DNA of 19,806 bases, taken from contig CAZJQD010000055.1 in NCBI GenBank assembly GCA_964548165.1, positions 1 to 19,806 on the forward strand. The letters are read 5' to 3'. This DNA comes from CAZJQD01 sp964548165 [NCBI: uncultured bacterium] (GTDB lineage: Bacteria > UBA8481). Position numbers and translations under genes: made by a program. A model generated the notes under the pieces. The model searched no databases. It was not told the DNA's origin and was given only the letters and a program-made list of their open reading frames with translations. Below are positions 8,334 to 14,469 of this stretch, piece after piece; position 1 is the first letter of the stretch; every line of letters begins with the position of its first letter.

Positions 8334-8358
8334 CTCCGTGGTCCCCGTGGTCCCCGTG
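8334..8358 (-). repeat. Right arm of 25-bp inverted repeat
   Basis: Reverse-complement partner of 8174-8198 with one mismatch, separated from it by 135 bases. The two arms could pair in RNA or single-stranded DNA, or mark the ends of a small non-autonomous element. Confidence 0.85.
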
Positions 8359-8382
8359 TTGAAAACTTGCGAATAGACCGGG

Positions 8383-8649
8383 CTATGACTTGAGGCTGCT
8401 GTTGACCTTGTAGACCCAGACGAGGACCTCGGCGACCGCGGTGTAGAGCTCGGGCGGAACCTCGTCGAAGAGCTCCACCTGCGCGAGAAGCTCTACGAGA
8501 TCGGCGTCCTGGTAGATGGGGATGTTGTGCTGCTTCGCCAGCTCGAGGATCTTTTCGGCGATGAGCCCCTTGCCCGTGGCGACGACGCGCGGGGACTGTT
8601 CCTTCTGGGCATCGTAGCGGACCGCGACGGCGATCGGCGGGCGGGCCAT
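8383..8649 (-). CDS. Stand-alone FlhB/EscU C-terminal-domain protein (YlqH-like)
   Basis: An 88-residue protein that matches only the cytoplasmic domain of the flagellar/type III export switch protein FlhB. It has RPPIAVAVRYD, then PRVVATGKGLIAEKILELAKQHNIPIYQD, DLVELLAQVELFDEVPPELYTAVAEVLVWVY. It begins just after the point where full FlhB has its self-cleaving NPTH motif, so neither the cleavage site nor the four membrane helices are present. Its ATG overlaps the stop of the upstream FliK-like gene (TGATG), which indicates translational coupling. In Firmicutes the equivalent ylqH lies at the end of the rimM-trmD-rplS region. The function of such free FlhB-C proteins is not established; binding a FliK-like partner is the natural guess. 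Confidence 0.85.
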   Translation of the reverse strand: MARPPIAVAVRYDAQKEQSPRVVATGKGLIAEKILELAKQHNIPIYQDADLVELLAQVELFDEVPPELYTAVAEVLVWVYKVNSSLKS

Positions 8650-10145
8650 CAGGCCTTCAGGTCGACGCCGAGGGCGGGTCGGGCGGCGGGCAAGGATCCG
8701 GCGCCGCCGAGGCGCGCCTGGGGATCGAGGACGTCGACGGTCATGCCGTCGAGGCGGAATCCGAGCGCATGGAGCCGGGCGGTCAGCTGAGGCGCGGCGG
8801 CGACGAGGGCCTGGCGGGCCTCGGGGGTGTCGACGCCGAGCGCGATCCCGACGCCGCGGTTGACGCTGTCGACCATGCCGACGACGACGCCGAGTCGCGA
8901 GGTCTCGAGCTGGATCTTGATGTTCGTGTGCCCGCCGCTGCGTTCGGCCGTAAGCGAAGCATCGCGCGAGCCGTCGTCCTCGATGACGAACGGGATCTGC
9001 CGCTCGGGCGTTCCCACGAGGTAGCGGCCCTCCATCGTGTCGATGAGCTGCCGGGCGGCGGCGGCGGCTTCGCGCTCGGGCCCCGCTTCCGCCGTTGTCG
9101 CGCGCGCGATCGTCTCGAGCATGGGCTTCACCTCGGGGCGGTCCTCGCGCACCTCGCCGCCAAGGAGCCGGCGCTCGAACTTCAACGGGTGGTTGGCGAA
9201 GAGATCGCCGAGATCGCCGGAGAAGGTCAGCGAGCCCCGGATCCGATCGGCCTCGGCGCCGCGACCGAGCTGGGTGAGCGCCGAGGTGAGGCGATCGAGG
9301 GCCTGGGCGACGGAGCCGTCGGCGGCCCGGGCGCGATCGAGCGTGGCGGGGGTGAGCGGGATTTCATGGCGCACCAGGGCCACGGCGGCCCGAGGGGTGA
9401 GTCCGCGGCTGATGCCGTCCTGGGCGCGTCGCACGTTCTCGCGCGTGAGCGGCTGTCCCTGCTCCATCAGTTCCGTGATGACGGACTTGAGGTCGGGGGT
9501 CGCCTTGTCGTAGCCGAGCTGGCGGAGCACGCGCTCCATGCCGGCGTCGTCGGGCTTGAGGATGCGGAGGTGGATCTTCGGATCGTGGGCGGCGACCTGG
9601 ACGCCCACCTTGGCGCCGGGCGGAAGGTCGAGTCCAGACTCGGCCACGAGCTTCATGCCGGCGACGCCGACGATGTACTGCCCCTTGCCGGTGACCTCGA
9701 GGACGCGGGCCGTCAGGGTCGAGCCGACCGGGAGGCGGGCGTGGAGTTGTTCGCGGGCGATGGTCTCGACGGCGACGCGGAAGGCGGGACCCGAGAGGTT
9801 GGTCCCCGAGACGGAACCGGATCGACCCGCGGTCACCGGGCGGTCCGCCTTCGCGGGCTGGCGAATGAACTCATCGCGGCCGGCCGAGGACGGCGGGACG
9901 TCCGGGGCGGCTTGAGGAACTCCGCGCCCGCGCTCGGAACGCGCGAGGGCCTGGCTGGCGGAGGCGGAGAGGGGAGTGGCTGAAGAGGGTTGTCCGTGGG
10001 ACGGGGACTCAAGACCGCCGGCCGGACCTTTCGTCCGACCGGCGGCCGAGGCCGACGCGTCCGCGCCGGGTGTAGCCGGGACGGCCGCGGCCGGCGGCGG
10101 TAGATCAGTCCTGAGCCGGCTGGGCGGAAGAGGCTTCGGATTCAC
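8649..10145 (-). CDS. FliK-like (flagellar hook-length control domain) protein
   Basis: The C-terminal part resembles the Flg_hook domain of Fli[21 protein letters not shown], then [20 protein letters not shown] and [17 protein letters not shown]. The middle carries an OB-like segment ([22 protein letters not shown]). The N-terminus is a Pro/Ala/Ser-rich, probably disordered stretch, as usual in FliK. The start is uncertain. The frame is open far into rplS, but the only start codons of note are GTG 10145 (498 residues, overlapping rplS by 41 bases, poor ribosome site) and GTG 9836 (395 residues). Between them there is no ATG, GTG or TTG in frame. The stop overlaps the FlhB-C-like start, so the two are probably made together. 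FliK normally sets hook length and switches FlhB specificity; whether this pair does so here is unknown. Confidence 0.75.
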   Translation of the reverse strand: MNPKPLPPSRLRTDLPPPAAAVPATPGADASASAAGRTKGPAGGLESPSHGQPSSATPLSASASQALARSERGRGVPQAAPDVPPSSAGRDEFIRQPAKADRPVTAGRSGSVSGTNLSGPAFRVAVETIAREQLHARLPVGSTLTARVLEVTGKGQYIVGVAGMKLVAESGLDLPPGAKVGVQVAAHDPKIHLRILKPDDAGMERVLRQLGYDKATPDLKSVITELMEQGQPLTRENVRRAQDGISRGLTPRAAVALVRHEIPLTPATLDRARAADGSVAQALDRLTSALTQLGRGAEADRIRGSLTFSGDLGDLFANHPLKFERRLLGGEVREDRPEVKPMLETIARATTAEAGPEREAAAAARQLIDTMEGRYLVGTPERQIPFVIEDDGSRDASLTAERSGGHTNIKIQLETSRLGVVVGMVDSVNRGVGIALGVDTPEARQALVAAAPQLTARLHALGFRLDGMTVDVLDPQARLGGAGSLPAARPALGVDLKA

Positions 10146-10506
10146 CCTTGGTGCGGAACGCGTCGCGTTCCTTGAGGCGCGAGCTCTTGCCGCTGCGCTT
10201 ACGCATGTAGAAGATGCGACCCTGCCGCACCTTGCCCTTGCGGGTGACCTCGATCTTCTCGATGAGCGGGGAGTGGAGGGGGAAGATGCGTTCCACGCCG
10301 ACGCCAAACGAGATCTTGCGCACGGTGAAGTTGGCGCGAAGCCCCGAGTTCTTCTTCTGGATGACAACGCCGTCAAAGATCTGAATGCGCTCGCGCGTGC
10401 CTTCCTTGACCTTGGTGTGGACGCGCACATTGTCCCCGGCCCGGAAGACGGGCAGGCTGCTTTTCAGTTGGTCCTTCTCGACGTCAGCAATTGTTACTTT
10501 AGCCAT
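10105..10506 (-). CDS. rplS: 50S ribosomal protein L19
   Basis: A 133-residue L19, which sits at the 30S-50S interface. Typical sequence: [63 protein letters not shown] and [22 protein letters not shown]. Two ATGs are close together (10512 and 10506). AAGGAG lies only two bases before the first but eight before the second, so I chose 10506. The last about 20 residues ([15 protein letters not shown]) form a low-complexity acidic tail beyond the usual L19 end at about 115 residues. The gene has its own promoter with a perfect TATAAT. Confidence 0.96.
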   Translation of the reverse strand: MAKVTIADVEKDQLKSSLPVFRAGDNVRVHTKVKEGTRERIQIFDGVVIQKKNSGLRANFTVRKISFGVGVERIFPLHSPLIEKIEVTRKGKVRQGRIFYMRKRSGKSSRLKERDAFRTKGESEASSAQPAQD

Positions 10507-10532
10507 GATCATGACTCCTTTGCGAGCCGTCG

Positions 10533-10560
10533 ATTATACCGAGACGAGGGATCGAGGCAA
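10533..10560 (-). promoter_or_regulatory. Sigma70-type promoter of rplS
   Basis: Reading the minus strand, TTGCCT (10560-10555), a 16-base spacer and a perfect TATAAT (10538-10533). The predicted transcript start near 10526 leaves a leader of about 20 bases that contains AAGGAG before the ATG at 10506. The promoter lies between the trmD-rplS hairpin element and rplS, so rplS can be transcribed apart from trmD. Confidence 0.65.
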
Positions 10561-10609
10561 GGGAGAAAGCGGCTGGGGTGCGATCTCGAAACATGGGTGA
10601 ATTGCTCGG

Positions 10610-10716
10610 CTCGCCTGCAGGACTGCAACGCCGAATGGCTCGCCCCGGCATCCCGGACCCGGGGATAACCCGCCGGGGCTCCGCTTGAGTTCGGCTTATG
10701 CAGTCCTGGAGGCGAG
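10610..10716 (-). ncRNA. Long nested hairpin element between trmD and rplS
   Basis: About 107 bases fold into one long rod with stacked helices. The outer stem pairs 10610-10627 with 10699-10716 (17 of 18 pairs). After a small 2x3 internal loop, 10630-10635 pairs with 10690-10695 (gccgaa/ttcggc). Next 10642-10649 pairs with 10672-10679 (gccccggc/gccggggc), and 10650-10654 with 10662-10666 (atccc/gggat) closes a 7-base loop. No U-tract follows on the minus strand, so it is not a standard terminator. It could be a processed RNA structure, an mRNA 3' end, a ribosomal leader or a palindromic mobile repeat. The sequence does not decide which. Confidence 0.6.
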
Positions 10717-10774
10717 ATGAGTCAAGGAGTTACCAACACACCCAGAAACCGGCCGCGGTGGCCTGGAACTGGCT

Positions 10775-11548
10775 CTAGGAGTTGGGTTCTTTCCGGGCCT
10801 CCCGGGTCCGGCGCTCGCTCTGAGCCTTTCTCCAGGCGGTGATGGCGGCGTGGTGGCCGTTGAGGAGAATCTCGGGGACCTCGTAGCCCCGGAAGGAGGC
10901 CGGGCGGGTGAACTGGGGATATTCGAGCCCGCCGTCGGCGCCGGGGCCGAAGCTCTCTTCGTCCAAGGATTGTGCGTTGCCGCAGACGCCGGGAAGGAGC
11001 CGTGCGACGGCCTCGATGAGGACCATGGCGGCGACCTCGCCTCCCGCGATCACGAAGTCTCCGATCGAGACGAGCTCGGGGCGGAAATGCTCGATGACGC
11101 GCTCGTCGATGCCCTCGTAGCGGCCGCAGACGAGGATGAGGCGCGGGGGGGCGGGATCGGGAGAGGGGGCCGGGTCGGCGCTCTCCGGCGGCGAGGTCAG
11201 CGCGCTGGCCGCCCGCGCCCACGCCGCGAAAGCCTCGGCCTCGGCCTGAAGGAACCGGCGGCCTTGGGGCGTGAAGAGGAGGAGGCGGGTTCGGTCGGCG
11301 GGGGAGAGGGCGAGCCGCGACTCGATGGCGGCGAAGAGCGGCTCGGGCTTGAGGACCATCCCGGCGCCGCCGCCGAAGGGGCGGTCGTCGATGAGCCGGT
11401 GCTTGTCGGTGGTGAACGAGCGGAGCTCGATCACGTTCAGCGCGATAAGCCCTTCGGTGACGGCGCGGCCGATGATCGACGAGGACTTGAACCCGTCGAG
11501 GATGGCGGGGACCGGCGCGATGACGTCAAAGACGAGCGAGGGGGTCAT
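10775..11548 (-). CDS. trmD: tRNA (guanine-N1)-methyltransferase TrmD
   Basis: Methylates G37 of tRNAs with S-adenosylmethionine and so prevents frameshifting. The SPOUT-fold motifs are present in 257 residues: RPFGGGAGMVLKPEP (57-70), LLFTPQGRRF (90-99), LVCGRYEGIDERVIEH (139-154), SIGDFVIAGGEVAAM (161-175), the knot region IEAVARLLPGVCGN (178-191), and GGLEYPQFTRPASFRGYEVPEILLNGHH. A Pro/Ala-rich insertion (about 115-135) precedes LVCGRYEG. At the general-base position (Asp169 of the E. coli enzyme by my hand alignment) there is Glu198 in EESF. ATG follows the rimM stop by three bases. Confidence 0.95.
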   Translation of the reverse strand: MTPSLVFDVIAPVPAILDGFKSSSIIGRAVTEGLIALNVIELRSFTTDKHRLIDDRPFGGGAGMVLKPEPLFAAIESRLALSPADRTRLLLFTPQGRRFLQAEAEAFAAWARAASALTSPPESADPAPSPDPAPPRLILVCGRYEGIDERVIEHFRPELVSIGDFVIAGGEVAAMVLIEAVARLLPGVCGNAQSLDEESFGPGADGGLEYPQFTRPASFRGYEVPEILLNGHHAAITAWRKAQSERRTREARKEPNS

Positions 11549-11551
11549 CGA

Positions 11552-12103
11552 TCAGTTCTCGAGGAGACCCGATGGGTCGATGGTGACGACCCGGGCCTCC
11601 TTGTCGATATTGAGTATGAAGTCGGAGACGGCGGGAACCTCGGCCTCGCGTCCGGGCCCGGTCAGGATGATCCACGTGTCGATCTCGTAACGCTGTTCGA
11701 TGCGCGTGATGGTTCCGAGGTGATGGCCGTCGCCGTCCACGACCTTCATGCCGACGACCTCCAGCGCCGCCAGCTCGTCGTCGGGGCGCGGCGGCAGTTC
11801 GGACGCGCGGACGACGACGACGGCGTTGGTCAGGAGCGCGAGTTCCTCGCGTTGCGGCCTGCCGGCGACGACCCACGTGTAGCCGCCGCCGACGGGGCGG
11901 AGTTCCTCGACGGCCACGGTGCGCCCATCCCGGAGCCGATACGGTCCGGGCGGGGCGAGCACCGTTTCCGGGCGATCCGTCTCCAGGCGGAGCCAGATCT
12001 CACCCTTGAGGCCGCGGGGGCGTCCCAGCCGCGCGAGCACGACCTCCCGGTCCTCGGGCGTCGCGTCGGCGCGGGAAGAATTACTCGATGACTTCGAGCT
12101 CAA
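11552..12103 (-). CDS. rimM: Ribosome maturation factor RimM
   Basis: Assists 16S rRNA 3'-domain maturation by binding S19 and the 30S head. The N-terminal RimM barrel opens with VVLARLGRPRGLKGEIWLRL (about 22-41), followed by the PRC-barrel domain from about residue 108 (LAALEVVGMKVVDGDGHHLG). It ends VPAVSDFILNIDKEARVVTIDPSGLLE, as usual for the family. The length of 183 is normal only if translation begins at the TTG at 12103, inside the 3' end of khpA (23-base overlap). GTG 12037 would leave almost nothing before the first strand. A Ser-rich N-terminus and a non-ATG start suggest coupling to khpA translation. The start is moderately sure and the identity is very sure. Confidence 0.93.
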   Translation of the reverse strand: MSSKSSSNSSRADATPEDREVVLARLGRPRGLKGEIWLRLETDRPETVLAPPGPYRLRDGRTVAVEELRPVGGGYTWVVAGRPQREELALLTNAVVVVRASELPPRPDDELAALEVVGMKVVDGDGHHLGTITRIEQRYEIDTWIILTGPGREAEVPAVSDFILNIDKEARVVTIDPSGLLEN

Positions 12104-12314
12104 CCAGTTCGTTGCCGTTCTTGGCGGCCGCGGCCTTCACGAGGGTGCGCAGCGACTTGATGATGCGCCCTTCCTTCCCGATGATGCGGCCCATGTCGGC
12201 CGGATCGACGGCCAGCTCATAGATGGTCGCGCGCGCGCCCTTGAGCTCACGCAACGAGACCGCGTCCGGGGTGGCGACCAACTGCTTCACGACGTATTCG
12301 ATGAGTTCCTTCAT
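12081..12314 (-). CDS. khpA: KH-domain RNA-binding protein KhpA (YlqC)
   Basis: A 77-residue protein consisting of a single KH domain with the GxxG loop in RIIGKEGRIIKSLRTLV. It starts MKELIEYVVKQLV, as family members do. KhpA proteins bind RNA, and in Gram-positive bacteria work with KhpB (Jag). Here it sits two bases after the rpsP stop and overlaps rimM, the usual place for this gene. No KhpB is in the window. Confidence 0.93.
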   Translation of the reverse strand: MKELIEYVVKQLVATPDAVSLRELKGARATIYELAVDPADMGRIIGKEGRIIKSLRTLVKAAAAKNGNELVELEVIE

Positions 12315-12316
12315 GG

Positions 12317-12586
12317 TTAGACCGCCGCGCCCGTTGTCCCTGCCAAGCTCGCCTGCGAGTCCTTGATGAGCTTCTTGACGGTCGGTGTCGGGAGGGCGCC
12401 CTTGGAGATCCAGGCGTTGACCTTCTCGTGATCGATCTTGAGCTCGGGCGGGTTCACCATGGGGTTGAACGAGCCGAGCGTGGCGATGTTCTTGCCGTCG
12501 CGGGGCGAACGGGAGTCGGTGACGACGACGCGGTACATCGGGCGCTTCTTGGCGCCGACGCGCTTGAGACGAATCTTGACGGACAT
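12317..12586 (-). CDS. rpsP: 30S ribosomal protein S16
   Basis: An 89-residue S16: [40 protein letters not shown], and [16 protein letters not shown]. Length and all conserved segments are normal. A strong AAGGAGGT lies nine bases upstream of the ATG. It follows ffh after a 69-base gap that contains a 7-bp hairpin, and is tightly followed by khpA. Confidence 0.97.
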   Translation of the reverse strand: MSVKIRLKRVGAKKRPMYRVVVTDSRSPRDGKNIATLGSFNPMVNPPELKIDHEKVNAWISKGALPTPTVKKLIKDSQASLAGTTGAAV

Positions 12587-12614
12587 CTGGTGGTTACCTC
12601 CTTGAGGTAGACGG

Positions 12615-12637
12615 GGTTCCCTGGTGAAGCGGGAACC
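12615..12637 (-). promoter_or_regulatory. Hairpin in the ffh-rpsP gap
   Basis: ggttccc (12615-12621) and gggaacc (12631-12637) form a perfect 7-bp stem with a 9-base loop in the leader of rpsP, about 16 bases before its Shine-Dalgarno sequence. No T-tract follows it. It may be a processing or attenuation site between ffh and rpsP, or fortuitous. Confidence 0.35.
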
Positions 12638-12655
12638 GTGCCGAGGGGGATGAGT

Positions 12656-13978
12656 TCATTTCATACCGAACATGCGGCGCATGGCCTTGCCCTTGCGGCC
12701 GCCGCCGGAGAGCGCGGACATCATGTCGCGCGCCTGCCGGAACTGCTTCAACATGCGGTGGACGTCGTTGTCGTTGACGCCCGCGCCCTTCGCGATTCGT
12801 CCGCGTCGCGGGTGATTGATGACCTCCGGGTTGCGCCGCTCCTCCGGGGTCATCGAGAGGATCATGGCCTCGAAGCGGGCGATGTCGCGATCGGCGGGCA
12901 GGGCATCGGTCGCGAGGTTGGCGGCGCCGGGGAGCATCTGCAGAAGCTCGGATATGGGCCCCATCTTCTTCATCTCGCGGATCTGGTCCAGGAACATCTC
13001 CATGTCGAGCTCGCCGGCCATCATTCGCTTGGCGACGGCCTCCGCCTTGCCCTGGTCCATCTCGCGCGCGGCGCGTTCCACCAAGGAGACGACGTCGCCC
13101 ATGCCGAGGATGCGACCGGCGAAGCGGACGGGGTCGAAGGTCTCGATCGCCTGCGGGCCTTCGCCCGTTCCCACCCAGCGGATGGGGACGCCGGTGAGGA
13201 AGCGGACCGAGAGCGCGGCGCCACCGCGCGCGTCGCCGTCGGTCTTGGCGAGGACGACGCCGGTCAGTGGGACGGCCGCGTGAAAGGCCTCGGCGACCTT
13301 GACCGCTTCCTGGCCCACCATGGCGTCGAGGACGAGCAGGGTCTCGTCGGGCTGGAGGACCGCGTGCACGGCCTTGAGTTCGTCCATGAGCTCGGTGTCG
13401 AGCTGAAGGCGGCCGGCGGTATCGAAGATGATCCGGCGGGCGCTGGCGGGGCAGGCGGCGAGGGCGGCCGTGGCGGACTTGGAGGGGCTCGAGAGGTCGG
13501 CGGGCGGGAGGAAGGGGGCGTCGATTCTCTGGGCGAGGACGCGGAGCTGTTCGACGGCGGCGGGGCGGCGCAGGTCGAGGGCGGAGAGGGCGGTGGAGGT
13601 CCAGAGCCGGGCGAGCTTGGCGGCGCAGGTGGTCTTGCCGGCGCCCTGGAGCCCGCAAAGGAGAACCTTCATGGGGCCGCGCACGGGCTCACGGAGCTCG
13701 GGGACGGGTTCGCCGGCGCCGAGCGTGCGGGCGAGTTCGTCGTGGACGATCTTGACGAACTGGTCCGCGGGCGTCACGGACTCGATGACCTCCGCGCCGA
13801 GCGCGCGGACCTTGACGGCCTCCAAAAACGATCGCACGACCTTGAAGTGGACGTCGGCCTCGAGGAGCGCGAGGCGGATCTCCTTGAGGGCGGGCTCGAC
13901 GTTCTCGGCCGAGATCCGGCCGAGGCCGGCGAGGTTACGGAAGGTGGTGTTGAGGCGCTGGGAGAGGGACTCAAACAT
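12656..13978 (-). CDS. ffh: Signal recognition particle protein Ffh
   Basis: The 440-residue GTPase that, with 4.5S/SRP RNA, delivers nascent membrane proteins to FtsY. The N domain is residues 1-100. The G domain has G1 GLQGAGKTT (109-117), DLRRPAAVEQL (135-145), G3 DTAGR (186-190), G4 AKTDGD (244-249) and DARGGAALS (249-257). The M domain is rich in methionine (REMKKMGPISELLQMLPG, DMMSALSGGGRKGKAMRRMFGMK) and carries the RNA-binding PRRGRIAKGAG segment. Some motif residues are unusual: DLRRPAA instead of D-T/V-Y-RPAA, and AKTD instead of TKxD. The core GTP-binding elements remain. It follows the ylxM-like gene by 53 bases, the classical arrangement. Confidence 0.96.
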   Translation of the reverse strand: MFESLSQRLNTTFRNLAGLGRISAENVEPALKEIRLALLEADVHFKVVRSFLEAVKVRALGAEVIESVTPADQFVKIVHDELARTLGAGEPVPELREPVRGPMKVLLCGLQGAGKTTCAAKLARLWTSTALSALDLRRPAAVEQLRVLAQRIDAPFLPPADLSSPSKSATAALAACPASARRIIFDTAGRLQLDTELMDELKAVHAVLQPDETLLVLDAMVGQEAVKVAEAFHAAVPLTGVVLAKTDGDARGGAALSVRFLTGVPIRWVGTGEGPQAIETFDPVRFAGRILGMGDVVSLVERAAREMDQGKAEAVAKRMMAGELDMEMFLDQIREMKKMGPISELLQMLPGAANLATDALPADRDIARFEAMILSMTPEERRNPEVINHPRRGRIAKGAGVNDNDVHRMLKQFRQARDMMSALSGGGRKGKAMRRMFGMK

Positions 13979-14031
13979 GGAGCGGCCCTGCGGGGAGCGG
14001 GAACAGGAGCGAGGGGCGGGTCATGGCGCGT

Positions 14032-14403
14032 TCAGAGCGAAGAGGCCAGCTTCTCGAGCTGTTCGGCGAGGGAATCGCCGCCGGAGACGAGGTTGAGGCA
14101 CTCGCACCGCAGGCGGCGCGCTCCCGCGGCGAGCTCAAGGAGCTTCTTGCGCTGGGCTCCGAGTCGACGGACGAGCTTGAGGCGCATCTCGTAGTCGCGC
14201 ATCGCGGCCTGCCCGGCCTTGACGTATTCGTGGACGACCTGCCGGGTGACGCCCATGCGCGCCCCGGCCTCGGCGAGCGAGAGGTCCTCCTCGAGGTGCA
14301 AGGAGAGCGCCTCGTGCTGCTGCGGCGAGAGCAGGGGGCCATAGATGTCGAAGGCGATCGAGAGGTCCTCGCGCGAGGAAAGTCCGGTGGAAGGCTTAGC
14401 CAT
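14032..14403 (-). CDS. ylxM: YlxM/p13-like helix-turn-helix protein
   Basis: A 123-residue protein with DIYGPLLSPQQHEALSLHLEEDLSLAEAGARMGVTRQVVHEYVK, the sigma70-region-4-like helix-turn-helix of the YlxM family. This family is nearly always next to ffh and is thought to act with the signal recognition particle. A basic and helical C-terminal half (KLVRRLGAQRKKLLELAAG) follows. It is the first gene of the operon and its ATG lies 12 bases from the -10 box, so the mRNA is nearly leaderless and there is no clear ribosome site. Whether it binds the palindrome in its own promoter is an open question. Confidence 0.85.
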   Translation of the reverse strand: MAKPSTGLSSREDLSIAFDIYGPLLSPQQHEALSLHLEEDLSLAEAGARMGVTRQVVHEYVKAGQAAMRDYEMRLKLVRRLGAQRKKLLELAAGARRLRCECLNLVSGGDSLAEQLEKLASSL

Positions 14404-14405
14404 AA

Positions 14406-14429
14406 CTGTCAGGGAATATTACCTGACAG
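14406..14429. promoter_or_regulatory. Palindrome over the -10 box of the ylxM-ffh promoter
   Basis: CTGTCAGG (14406-14413) and CCTGACAG (14422-14429) are perfect inverted 8-base arms around an 8-base A/T-rich centre. The centre itself contains AATATT, so 22 of 24 positions are symmetric. It covers the -10 element and ends two bases before the start codon, the position expected of a repressor operator. I do not recognise the motif as that of a known regulator. Confidence 0.7.
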
Positions 14430-14444
14430 CAAGACGGGTGTCCA
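14416..14444 (-). promoter_or_regulatory. Sigma70-type promoter of the ylxM-ffh-rpsP operon
   Basis: Reading the minus strand, TGGACA (14444-14439), a 17-base spacer and TAATAT (14421-14416), each close to consensus. The predicted transcript start near 14409 leaves only about six bases before the ATG at 14403, so the message should be leaderless or nearly so. Confidence 0.6.
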
Positions 14445-14469
14445 GAGGAAAGAGGGGCGCGGGGGGCGG

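Larger units (their letters stand above)
8074..8382. other. Convergent intergenic region without genes
   Basis: This 309-base stretch lies between the 3' ends of the kinase gene (plus) and the FlhB-like gene (minus). It is richer in A+T than its surroundings and has no plausible gene. It holds a dispersed-repeat word at 8096-8112, an inverted-repeat pair at 8174-8198 and 8334-8358, and a 13-bp tandem repeat at 8288-8326. No stem with a T-tract was found that would make a standard rho-independent terminator. Confidence 0.8.

Noticed and set aside
8173-8358. CRISPR array
   Set aside because: The repeated words are in inverted, not direct, orientation. The tandem unit is only 13 bases without spacers, and no cas gene is near.
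10146-10430. N-terminal extension of the FliK-like frame to 593 codons
   Set aside because: It lies wholly inside rplS in another frame and reads as Arg/Ser-rich shadow sequence. L19 conservation explains the open frame.
10850-12091. Open plus-strand frame of about 413 codons
   Set aside because: Antisense to trmD and rimM, both clearly identified on the minus strand.
12638-14194. Open plus-strand frame of about 518 codons
   Set aside because: Antisense to ffh and ylxM. It is Gly-rich with no motif, and both opposite genes are certain.
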